DNA of 64,000 bases. It comes from DASXKD01 sp963734725 (GTDB lineage: Bacteria; Actinomycetota; Actinomycetes; Streptosporangiales; Streptosporangiaceae). The notes under the pieces are model-generated. The model searched no databases. It was not told where the DNA came from and saw only the letters and a list, made by a program, of their open reading frames with translations. The DNA lies in contig CAVTIX010000010.1 of NCBI GenBank assembly GCA_963734725.1, forward strand, positions 1 to 64,000. Reading direction: 5' to 3'. Below are positions 19,000 to 26,471 of this stretch, piece after piece. Numbering within the stretch: the stretch's first letter is position 1; the number at the start of each line of letters is the position of its first letter. The position numbers were made by a program, and so were the translations under genes.

Positions 19000-19170
19000 G
19001 GCCGGCCTCCTTTCCGAGCTCGTACGTCACCCGGAAGCTAAGCTCACCGGGCCGAGCAGGAAAGGGGTCCGGCTTCACACCCGGCCCCCACAGTGTCAGA
19101 TATGCAACGGCACAAATGATCGCCTGGGCGGCCACCCTGACGTACCGAGAGCGGATCTTCACGCGTGTCT
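19000..19170 (-). ncRNA. candidate IS110 bridge-RNA region (upstream of copy 2)
   Basis: The minus strand just before the transposase ATG folds locally: GGGGGCCGG and CCGGACCCC, separated by a short GTGTGAAG loop, form a stem (about 19060-19090). A GCTCGG...GAGCTCGG pair follows. IS110 elements express a structured RNA from this end that guides target choice. Position and hairpin are seen; the RNA itself is inferred. This copy's transposase is broken. Confidence 0.3.
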
Positions 19171-19343
19171 TCATTTCTGACTGGCCACGTTCGGTGAAGG
19201 GTTCGTGAGCGATTGGCTGTGGGTGTGACCGCGCGGCGGTCGCCGGCAAGGCGTTCCCCCGGGCAGGCCGGCCGGGTGATCGCGCGGGGGGCGGGCATCG
19301 CGTGATGCGAGAACCGAAACGGGCGGGCCGGGCCGCTGGCCAC

Positions 19344-19374
19344 TTGACCTGGAGCGCGCTTCATGGCCGAGGCT
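19344..19374 (+). promoter_or_regulatory. MerR-type promoter/operator of the aldo/keto reductase
   Basis: TTGACC (19344-19349), a 19-bp spacer and GAGGCT in the -10 position. The spacer begins with the same TGGAG half-site as the MerR gene's own promoter, and the second half-site is degenerate (CTTCATGG where the MerR copy has CTCCAGGT). Over-long 19-bp spacers are typical of MerR-activated promoters. Confidence 0.55.
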
Positions 19375-19409
19375 GGGTGCCGGGGCCCGGAATTGGCGAA
19401 GGGACGGCG

Positions 19410-20399
19410 ATGGGCAGGGTATTGGGCCGTAGCGGCATCGAGGTCAGCGAGATCGGGTTCGGGTGCTGGGCGATCGGCGGGCCGTTCACCATGGATGGCA
19501 GGCCGGATGGCTGGGGCGAGGTGGACGACGGTGAGTCGGTGGCCGCCGTGCGACGCGCGGTGGAGTTGGGCGTCAGCTTCTTCGACACAGCGGACGTCTA
19601 CGGCGCCGGGCACAGCGAGCAGGTGCTGGGCCAGGCACTGGCGGGTCACCGCGACGAGGTGGTGATCGCCACCAAGTTCGGGTACACCTTCGACGCCGGG
19701 CAGCGGGCGATCACCGGAGAGGACGCCTCACCCGCCTACATCCGCCAGGCGTGCCGGGCGTCGCTGCAGCGGCTGGGCACCGACCGGATCGACCTGTACC
19801 AGCTGCACCTCGGGGAGCTTCCGGCCGCGCAGGCGCAGGAGGTCGTCTGCACGCTGGAAGACCTTGTGGCGGACGGGCTGATCCGCAGCTACGGGTGGAG
19901 CACCGAGGATCCGCAGCGCGCGGCCGCGTTCGCCGGCGGCGCGCACTACGCGGCCGTCCAGCACCCGCTGAATGTGCTCGCCGACGCCCCGGCCATGCTC
20001 GCCGCCTGCGACGCGCACGACCTGGCCAGCATCAACAACGGCCCGCTGGCCATGGGCCTGCTCACCGGCAAGTACGGCCCCGGCTCCCGGCTGCCCGCCG
20101 ATGACGTGCGCACCGCCCAGCCGTGGGTGGGCTACTTTGACGGCGGCAGCCCGGCACCCGCGTGGCTGGCCCGGCTCGATGCCATCCGCGAGGTGCTCAC
20201 CAGCAGCGGGCGCACCCTCGCGCAAGGCGCGCTGGCCTGGCTGCTGGCCCGCAGCCCGCGCACGGTCCCGGTTCCCGGCATCCGGACCGTGGCCCAGGCC
20301 GAGCAGAACGCCGCGGCGCTGCGCCCGGGTCCGCTGCCGGCGGCACACATGGCCGAGATCTCCCGGCTGCTGGACGGCGCTGCCGTGCAGCTGGCCTGA
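19410..20399 (+). CDS. aldo/keto reductase
   Basis: Encodes 329 aa, full length for the family. It starts GRSGIEVSEIGFGCWAIGGP and has the catalytic tetrad in the usual places: Asp and Tyr in FFDTADVYGAGHSE, Lys in VIATKFG, His in IDLYQLHLGE. The NADPH-binding end is present (ALAWLLARSPRTVPVPGIRT then QAEQNAAAL). It reduces aldehydes or ketones with NADPH in the cytoplasm; the substrate is unknown. ATG 19410 is chosen over the upstream start at 19302 because family similarity starts there and the MerR-type promoter lies between. A MerR regulator follows 53 bp downstream in the same direction with a matching operator, so the pair looks like a detoxification switch for reactive carbonyl or oxidative stress. 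Confidence 0.85.
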   Translation: MGRVLGRSGIEVSEIGFGCWAIGGPFTMDGRPDGWGEVDDGESVAAVRRAVELGVSFFDTADVYGAGHSEQVLGQALAGHRDEVVIATKFGYTFDAGQRAITGEDASPAYIRQACRASLQRLGTDRIDLYQLHLGELPAAQAQEVVCTLEDLVADGLIRSYGWSTEDPQRAAAFAGGAHYAAVQHPLNVLADAPAMLAACDAHDLASINNGPLAMGLLTGKYGPGSRLPADDVRTAQPWVGYFDGGSPAPAWLARLDAIREVLTSSGRTLAQGALAWLLARSPRTVPVPGIRTVAQAEQNAAALRPGPLPAAHMAEISRLLDGAAVQLA

Positions 20400-20413
20400 A
20401 CCACCGGCCGCCC

Positions 20414-20444
20414 TTGACCTGGAGCACACTCCAGGTGCCATGCT
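20414..20444 (+). promoter_or_regulatory. MerR-type promoter/operator, autoregulatory
   Basis: TTGACC (20414-20419) and CATGCT (20439-20444) are 19 bp apart. The spacer region holds the perfect dyad ACCTGGAG-CACA-CTCCAGGT (20417-20436). This is the classic layout on which a MerR protein unwinds DNA to bring the two boxes in phase. Confidence 0.75.
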
Positions 20445-20452
20445 CGGGAGGC

Positions 20453-20833
20453 ATGAGCGGTATTTTCTCGCCCAGCCAGGCCGCCGAGCAGTCCGGTTTC
20501 AGCCTCGACACCTTGCGTTACTACGAGCGGATCGGCCTGCTCGACGGCATCGACCGTGCGCCCAGCGGGCACCGCCGTTTCGACGACGACGACCTGGAGT
20601 GGCTCGGCGTGCTGCGCTGCCTGCGCGACACCGGCATGCCCATCGCCGACATGCTCAGGTACGCCGAACTCGCCCGCGGCGGGCAGGCCACCTTCGCCGA
20701 GCGCCTGAACCTGCTCACCGAGCACGACGCGCGGGTGCAAGAACGGATCACCTTGCTGCAGGCCCAGCGCCAGCACCTGCAGGAGAAGATCGGCTGGTAC
20801 CGCAGCCAGCTGCCGGCCGGTGCGCCCACCTGA
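20453..20833 (+). CDS. MerR-family transcriptional regulator
   Basis: Encodes 126 aa: an N-terminal MerR helix-turn-helix and wing (FSPSQAAEQSGFSLDTLRYY and ERIGLLDGIDRAPSGHRRFD), then the second HTH segment (LEWLGVLRCLRDTGMPIADM) and a coiled-coil dimerisation helix (LLTEHDARVQERITLLQAQR). No cysteines for metal or Fe-S sensing are seen in the C-terminus, so it is closer to the aldehyde- or drug-type AdhR/NmlR branch than to metal sensors. GGGAGG precedes ATG 20453. The dyad directly upstream indicates autoregulation, and a weaker copy lies before the aldo/keto reductase, its probable target. Confidence 0.85.
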   Translation: MSGIFSPSQAAEQSGFSLDTLRYYERIGLLDGIDRAPSGHRRFDDDDLEWLGVLRCLRDTGMPIADMLRYAELARGGQATFAERLNLLTEHDARVQERITLLQAQRQHLQEKIGWYRSQLPAGAPT

Positions 20834-21545
20834 CCCGGCAGCAAGGCAACCCCGCGACCGCCCCAAGCAAGGCGATACACCCACCGGGTCAACGGCGCCG
20901 AACGCCCACATCTGCGCCACCCACGTCTTGACTGGCATCGAGCCGATGTCCGTGCATAACGGCGGCTCGGCGCGCGTTATCCCTGACCGTCGCTATCACT
21001 TACAGTAACGGGATTCCCGGCCGGTGGACTCGGTGCCGTCTGGGCGCGGGCTCTGCGCCCACCGCAGCGGTCTTTCACCCCGCCCTGGCTGCTCCGGTCT
21101 TCGGGCTGCAGCAGGCGCCTCAGCCGGCAGTCCCCAATCCGCACTACACGCCCTGCCGCCGGCCAGGCGAGCAGGCTGCCCTACTACACGCGGCAGATCC
21201 GGGCGTGGTGATAGAGACGTGGCCACGTGCATGTGTATGAGCGTTCGCGGGGTGCGACTGCCACCTGCTGTGCCGTTTCTGTCTCGCCGGGGCTCATACC
21301 GAGGGGCTCGCACCGCCCCAGAGCGGCCCGGCCCGCAGCCCGGCAGCGGTCGCTGAGAGGGCATCGAGCGCAGGAATAGCCAACTCCGCGGTCGGCCCGG
21401 TGATGGGCCAGAGTTCGGCGGCGGAGATCTGCTTGGTGGGCCCGTTCGCAGGTCGGACCGATTAGGCTCCGGCTCAGGCGCCGGGCGCAATATGCTTTCG
21501 AGGACCGTACCGACCCTGGCTTCGCTGGACATCAAGGGGCATCGC
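20834..21545. other. 700 bp without a supported gene
   Basis: I see no gene, RNA or repeat. Frames on both strands lack codon bias or family motifs. Confidence 0.35.
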
Positions 21546-21920
21546 ATGACGGAGCCGTCCACCGGCTGGCAGCTCGACGACATAACGTACTCCGGGGGCA
21601 CGCAGGACGGGCCGCGCGCCAACGTGAAGCTCTCCCGGGCTGAGGAACAGGTGCACGCTGAGGGTTCTGGCACCGGGCTCATCGACGCGGTGTGCCACTC
21701 GATCTCGCAGGCGACAGGCGTGGAGGCGCGGGTCGTCGCGTTCCGGGCCTACTCAGTCGGCCCGGGCAGCGAGGCGGTCGGAGAGGTCGAGCTCGAGGTG
21801 GAGCTGCCAGGCCGCAGGGTTGCGGTCCGGGCGTCGTCCACGGATGTCGTGGAGGCCGCCGGGCGTGCCCTCGTCGCGGCCCTCAACCAGTACAACGCGA
21901 AGCGGCAGGCACAGGGCTGA
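21546..21920 (+). CDS. free-standing LeuA-type allosteric (regulatory) domain
   Basis: Encodes 124 aa resembling the C-terminal regulatory domain of 2-isopropylmalate synthase (LeuA dimerisation domain, leucine-binding) with no catalytic barrel. Features are WQLDDITYSGG, a first beta-beta-alpha unit (HAEGSGTGLIDAVCHSISQA), then VEARVVAFRAYSVGPGSEAV, GEVELEVELPGRRVAV and a closing helix (TDVVEAAGRALVAALNQYNA). The two-fold beta-beta-beta-alpha pattern and GxGTGLIDAV match the LeuA domain. ATG 21546 starts the conserved region. As a separate protein it could sense leucine or a related acid, or modulate LeuA-like enzymes in trans; this is inference. No leu genes are nearby. Confidence 0.7.
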   Translation: MTEPSTGWQLDDITYSGGTQDGPRANVKLSRAEEQVHAEGSGTGLIDAVCHSISQATGVEARVVAFRAYSVGPGSEAVGEVELEVELPGRRVAVRASSTDVVEAAGRALVAALNQYNAKRQAQG

Positions 21921-22280
21921 GTCCAGCGAGACAACGGTGGTCCGGTGACCGCGAGCGCCGCCGCGCCGTGGGTTCCGGCGCCTGCGCTGGGTAAGTCCCA
22001 GTACTGTGGCTCGGTCGGGACCGGTGGCCGCCCCTGATGGCGGGTCGGTGCGCTCGCCAGCGACGCATCCGTTCGGTCACCGGCTTCCGGGCTGCTTCCA
22101 CAGCGGATCGCCGAAGTGTGCCTATTGCCAACGAGAATCGTCTTGTCCTACCTGAGAGATTAGGCACGCCGGTGCGATGTGCCTCAACTTCGCTGCGCCC
22201 CATCCCCGGGTTCGTTGTGAGCGGACCGGTGCCGGCCCGGCGCGGCAGTCAGCTGACCGGGCGTGATCTATAGTTGCCGC
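21921..22280. other. intergenic, nothing recognised
   Basis: About 360 bp between the LeuA-like gene and the GntR pseudogene. No gene or structure is supported. Confidence 0.3.
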
Positions 22281-22538
22281 GTGCCGCACCCGTGGGCTCC
22301 CGGTGAGTACGTCTGGCGGCAGCTCGCCAATGACCTATCCGCCCGTATCGCTGATGACACCTAGCCGCTTGGCTCTGCCCTGCCAGCCGAAGATGAGCTT
22401 GCCCGCGAGTACGCGGTGGTCCGCAGCACGGTGCGCCGGGCGCTGGGCTTGCTGCGCAAGCGAAAGCTGATTAAGACTCTCCCTGGGCAGAGAAACGTGG
22501 TGGTCGCCATGCCGGGGCCAGGGGGCCTGCCGGGCTGA
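22281..22538 (+). pseudogene. small GntR-family regulator with an in-frame amber codon
   Basis: From GTG 22281 the frame encodes an 85-residue GntR winged helix: EYVWRQLANDLSARIADDT, then TAG at 22362-22364, then PLGSALPAEDELAREYAVVR and STVRRALGLLRKRKLIKTLP with a short end. Both sides of the stop are in the same frame and match the domain (LPSExELxxxYxVSRxTVRxAL pattern). A single codon change therefore interrupts it between the first helix and the recognition helix. Such one-domain GntR proteins are common in actinomycete accessory regions. No start codon lies well placed after the stop. Confidence 0.7.
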
Positions 22539-23039
22539 GACAGCCCCGGCCAGCACCGGGTGGCACCCCGATCTAAGGCCCAGCGCACGGGCGAGCAGGC
22601 GGTGCCGGAGCCAGCCCCGGCGGACCCCTCGGACGCGACGGCAAGCCGCCGCACCGGCACGAGCCTTCCACCGGACGGGCCGGTGCACGTGGACCAGGAG
22701 CCGGGACAAACAACGGAACGTGACGTTGAGCGTGGGCGGCCATTCCGCCAGATCGCCGACTGGGCGCACCAAGCTGACGTGTCAGTCGCTGCCGTGAGCG
22801 CACGCAGATTATCCGGTTCGGCGCGCGGCGCTGAGCGGCCCGTTCGCTGCGCACGAAGACCCGAGGCTCATCGGCGTGGCGGACGAACCTGTGGCCGTGC
22901 TGCTCAAGCTCCCGGTCCAGATCGCCCAGCCTTCCACGCGGTTGGCCCTCGTCGCTGCTGGTCAAGGACGCCTGAAACGCTGCGTTAGCGATCTCCTATG
23001 CCAGGAGTCCTGGTGCACGCTGCCATGCCGTATCAGGCG
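22539..23039. other. intergenic, nothing recognised
   Basis: About 500 bp before the convergent ABC permease gene. No gene supported on either strand. Confidence 0.3.
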
Positions 23040-23849
23040 TCATGCGTCGCGGGATTTCAGGACGAGTGCGCCGAGGAGGAGGGCGCCGGCGGTCCACAGG
23101 GCGACGACGCCGAGGCCCTGCCACGGGGTGAGCGGCAGGCTGTGCACGCCGATCGTGGCCTGGGCGTCCAGGCCGGCGGGCAGGGGGCCGATCTGGTCCA
23201 GGTGCCGGGCGAGGGCCGGGTTGGAGACGACGTCCGCGGCGAGCGGGAACAGGTACAGCACGCCGAGCACCAGGCCGATGGCGGCCGCGGAGTCGCGTAC
23301 CGCGGCGGCGAGCCCGAGGCTGAGCAGGGCGATGAGCGTCAGGTACAAGACCGCACCGGCGGCGGCCCTGAGGTCGGTGGCCGAGGTGAGGGATGCGTAT
23401 CCGTGCGCGGGGGTGAAGCCGTGGCCGGGCAGGATCAGCCGCCCGGCGAGCGCGGCGCCTGCGACCGCCAGCGCTGCGGCGGTGAGCACCGGGGCGGTGA
23501 GCACCGTGGCCTTGGCGAAGAACCAGGTCAGCCGCCGGGGCATCGCGGTCAGCGACAGCTTGATCATCCCGGTGCTGTACTCGTTGCCGATGGCCAGCAC
23601 GCCGGCGACGGCTGCTACCGCCTGGCCCGGGTAGATTCCGGTGAAGCTGACCGTGGCGGGGTCGATCCCGCAGGTGGCTGACTGGCACCGGGCCGCGCTG
23701 GCCGCCGCCACCCCGACGGCGACGGTCAGCGTGACGACCCCGGCCAGCAGCCAGGCCGGGCCGGCCACGGTGCGGAACTTGGTCCACTCGGCGTGCAGGG
23801 CCTGGCCCAGCAGATAACGCGGCGGAGCGACCCGGGCGGTGAGGCTCAT
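23040..23849 (-). CDS. ABC-2-type transporter permease
   Basis: Encodes 269 aa with six predicted hydrophobic segments typical of ABC-2 exporters: ALHAEWTKFRTVAGPAWLLA opens the protein (the LxxEWxKxRT motif is the family's cytoplasmic entry helix). Then come VVTLTVAVGVAAASAA, a periplasmic loop with two Cys (RCQSATCG), AVAAVAGVLAIGNEYSTGMI, KATVLTAPVLTAAALAVAG, YLTLIALLSLGLAAAV, IGLVLGVLYLFPLAA and VVALWTAGALLLGALVL. It overlaps the second permease by 4 bp (ATGA), which in turn overlaps the ATPase by 4 bp, so the three genes form one operon. It is probably an exporter controlled by the divergent NarL-type two-component system. Confidence 0.85.
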   Translation of the reverse strand: MSLTARVAPPRYLLGQALHAEWTKFRTVAGPAWLLAGVVTLTVAVGVAAASAARCQSATCGIDPATVSFTGIYPGQAVAAVAGVLAIGNEYSTGMIKLSLTAMPRRLTWFFAKATVLTAPVLTAAALAVAGAALAGRLILPGHGFTPAHGYASLTSATDLRAAAGAVLYLTLIALLSLGLAAAVRDSAAAIGLVLGVLYLFPLAADVVSNPALARHLDQIGPLPAGLDAQATIGVHSLPLTPWQGLGVVALWTAGALLLGALVLKSRDA

Positions 23850-25393
23850 GCGTCTCTCCGGCGCAGCAGGAAGAAGGCCAGCGCCAGCGCGGCGGCCGCC
23901 CACGCGCACTCCACCGCCAGCCCGGCCCACGGCGCGAGCGGGTAGTACCCGAAATTCGGCGAATAGTTGGCGATGAGCTGATGGAACTGGGGGACCGCCT
24001 GCTGTACGGACAAGGCGGCGGCCGGGGTGATCTGCAGCTCCCAGCCTCCTCCCCTCCCGGCCGCTGCCTTGCGCCTGCGCCCGGGCAGCGGGCTGAAGGC
24101 GAGCAGATACGGGACGACGATCACCACGATCACGATGGCGACCGCCGGCGCGCTGCGCCGCACGATGGTGCCGATCGCGAGCGCGAGCACCGCGGCCACG
24201 GCGAGCAGCGCCGCGGTGCCGGCGACCATCCGCGCCTCGGTGAGCAGCGAAACCGGCCATGCCAGGCCGCCGGTTCGTTGCAGCAGGGGCGTGCCGACGG
24301 CGAGCGCGAGGGTGGCGGCGACCAGCCCGGCGGCGAAACCGACCGCGCCGATCACGACGGCCTTGGCGGCCAGCAGCCGGCCGCGGCGGGGTGCGGCGGT
24401 CAGCGAGACACGGATCAGCCCGCGCCGGTACTCGGCGGTGATGAACATCGCGGCCACCACGATCAGCGGGATCAGCCCGAAGAACGTCCCGGCCAGCGCC
24501 CGCTGCAGGGATTGACCACGTCCGCCGTACGTGTTCCCGGCGGCGGGGCTGATGTCGCCGAAACTGGCGACGGTGATCGTGCCGGCGCTCTGGCGGAGCG
24601 TGCCGGACGGCGCGCCGACGCCGAGTTCGGGCCGCCTACGTTGGTGCCCGTCCATCCGGTAGCAGGCCAGGACAGCCCGATGTGGCGGAAGACGCCCGTG
24701 GCCCGGGTGTTGAGGGTGTCCCCGAGAGCCGGCGACGAAGAGCCCGGCTTGCACGGTGGAGGTCAGCCCCGGGAGGGTCGCGGTGCCGACCAGCGTCCAG
24801 TGCGTGCCGTCGGCGGAGTCGTACCCGGTGATCGTGCCGCCGTCGCGGACCAGCCGCAGCCAGCGCGGCGCGGACACGGACACGCTGCCGGTCAGGCCGG
24901 GGGTGTCGTTGACGTAGTCCCATTGCATCCGCACGCCGTTGGACCCGGTGACCATCATCGCCGCGTACGCCGAGCCCTGCGAGGTGTTCTCCTTGATGAT
25001 GATCCCGGCCTTGGACCACGGCTGCAGGCCGCCGGGTGCCATCTGGTTCGGGCCGACGGAGGTTTGGCCGGTCAGCGACGTGACCTGCACGGTGATCGTG
25101 CCGTTCCCCGTCACCGGCTGGTGCGCGAAGTAGAACGCGTCTATGACCGGCTCACCGCCAGGCCCAGTCGGCTGCGCCGGACAGGCAGACGGCCCGCCGG
25201 GCCCGACGCACGAGCTGCCGACGCCTATGGCAACGAACACAAAGGCGGTGATCGCCACGATCGTGACGAGCACCGCGATCACCCAGCCGCGCACGGTGCG
25301 GAACTTGGTCCACTCGGCGTGCATCAGGTGCCAGAAGCTGTCCCGCTCCGGGGCCATCGGGGGGCGCTGCGGTGTCACGGTCTGCGTCGTCAT
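23846..25393 (-). CDS. ABC-2-type permease with an inserted extracellular LamG/ConA-like domain
   Basis: Encodes 515 aa. It starts with the same entry motif as its neighbour (HLMHAEWTKFRTVRGW) and a first membrane helix (VIAVLVTIVAITAFVFVAIG). A large extracellular insertion follows (about residues 60-270) with a concanavalin-like beta-sandwich pattern (WSKAGIIIKENTSQGSAYAA, RMQWDYVNDTPGLTG, PRWLRLVRDGGTITGYDSAD and THWTLVGTATLPG). Five further membrane segments complete the permease. Around 24612-24729 the frame reads nonsense for about 40 residues, while another frame reads TLNTRATGVFRHIGLSWPAT and GWTGTNVGGPNSAS. Two compensating indels therefore flank this part. The extracellular domain could bind carbohydrate or peptide cargo. 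Confidence 0.8.
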   Translation of the reverse strand: MTTQTVTPQRPPMAPERDSFWHLMHAEWTKFRTVRGWVIAVLVTIVAITAFVFVAIGVGSSCVGPGGPSACPAQPTGPGGEPVIDAFYFAHQPVTGNGTITVQVTSLTGQTSVGPNQMAPGGLQPWSKAGIIIKENTSQGSAYAAMMVTGSNGVRMQWDYVNDTPGLTGSVSVSAPRWLRLVRDGGTITGYDSADGTHWTLVGTATLPGLTSTVQAGLFVAGSRGHPQHPGHGRLPPHRAVLACYRMDGHQRRRPELGVGAPSGTLRQSAGTITVASFGDISPAAGNTYGGRGQSLQRALAGTFFGLIPLIVVAAMFITAEYRRGLIRVSLTAAPRRGRLLAAKAVVIGAVGFAAGLVAATLALAVGTPLLQRTGGLAWPVSLLTEARMVAGTAALLAVAAVLALAIGTIVRRSAPAVAIVIVVIVVPYLLAFSPLPGRRRKAAAGRGGGWELQITPAAALSVQQAVPQFHQLIANYSPNFGYYPLAPWAGLAVECAWAAAALALAFFLLRRRDA

Positions 25394-26310
25394 GACGTCG
25401 CCTCCGCCCGGTACTCGACGCTGTGGCTGGTGAGTTCCATGTAGGCCTGCTCGAGGGTGGCCCGGTGGGCGGTGACCTCGCTGAACGGGATGGCGTGGCC
25501 GGTGAGAGCAGCCACCACTCGTTCTGGTGAAAGGTCTGAAACTGTGAGCACGCCGGAACCGGTGAAAGTGACCTCGGCCCCGGCACTGGTGAGCACGGTC
25601 ACCGCGTCGGCCGGCGCGGTGGTGCGCAGCGTGATGCGGTTGCCGGAGGCGGCGGCGATCAGATCAGCGACGGAGGTGTCGGCGAGCACCTTGCCGCGGC
25701 CGATGACGACCAGGTGGCCGGCGGTGTCCTGCAGTTCGCCCATCAGGTGGCTGGACACCAGGACCGCGCGGCCCTGCGCCCCGAGCTCTCGCAGGAAGCC
25801 CTTCATCCACACGATGCCCTCGGGGTCCATGCCGTTGAACGGCTCGTCGAAGAGCAGCACCGCCGGGTCACCCAGCAGCGCGGCGGCGATGCCGAGCCGC
25901 TGCCGCATGCCGAGGGAGTACCCGCCGGCCTTGCGCCGGGCGGCAGCCTGGAGCCCGGCCAGCGCGATCACCTCATCGACGCGGCGGGCCTTCAGGCCCT
26001 GGGAGTGGGCGAGCCACAGCAGGTGGTTGCGCGCGCTGCGGCTGGGCTGCAGCGCGCCGGCGTCCAGCAGCGACCCGACGTGGCCCAGGGGGTTCTTCAG
26101 CGAGCGGTACGGGCGGCCGCCGATGGTGGCGGTGCCCGCGTCGGGGGCGTCCAGGCCGACGATGACGCGCATGGTGGTCGACTTGCCCGCGCCGTTCGGC
26201 CCGACGAAGCCGGTCACCTGGCCGGGGCCGACCGTGAACGTCATCCCATCCAGCGCCTGCGTCGAGCCGAACCGCTTGCGGAGTCCGTCAATCTCGATAG
26301 TCGGGCTCAT
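25390..26310 (-). CDS. ABC transporter ATP-binding protein
   Basis: Encodes 306 aa of an ABC-2 exporter ATPase: Walker A GPNGAGKST, Q-loop region HVGSLLDAGALQPSRSAR, signature SLGMRQRLGIA, Walker B VLLFDEPFNGMD with the catalytic Glu, and the switch His in VSSHLMGELQ. A C-terminal extension of about 90 residues (from VIGRGKVLADTSVADLI) ends near EVTAHRATLEQAYMELT, common to the BcrA/DrrA-like subfamily. ATG 26310 is chosen because MSPTIEIDGLRKRFG is the normal beginning; the upstream codons have no family match. First gene of the exporter operon. It is divergent from the histidine kinase with a 161-bp shared promoter region. Confidence 0.9.
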   Translation of the reverse strand: MSPTIEIDGLRKRFGSTQALDGMTFTVGPGQVTGFVGPNGAGKSTTMRVIVGLDAPDAGTATIGGRPYRSLKNPLGHVGSLLDAGALQPSRSARNHLLWLAHSQGLKARRVDEVIALAGLQAAARRKAGGYSLGMRQRLGIAAALLGDPAVLLFDEPFNGMDPEGIVWMKGFLRELGAQGRAVLVSSHLMGELQDTAGHLVVIGRGKVLADTSVADLIAAASGNRITLRTTAPADAVTVLTSAGAEVTFTGSGVLTVSDLSPERVVAALTGHAIPFSEVTAHRATLEQAYMELTSHSVEYRAEATS

Positions 26311-26471
26311 GGCGACAAGATGCCGCAGTCCGGGGGCGCGCCGCGTCTGCCCGCGGACCCATCTGCACAGTGCCGCAGTCTGCCCGCAGGCATACGCCCG
26401 CAGGCAGACGACCCGGCACGGCAAGGCGGTTACGATCGCGGTAAGCACGACCCGCCGGGCTGGAGGCGCCC

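Noticed and set aside
19044..19249. Small protein starting MKTRVKIRSRYVRVAAQAII on the minus strand
   Set aside because: It runs into the IS110 leader and then into an out-of-frame part of the transposase, so it is more likely a chance frame in noncoding element DNA.
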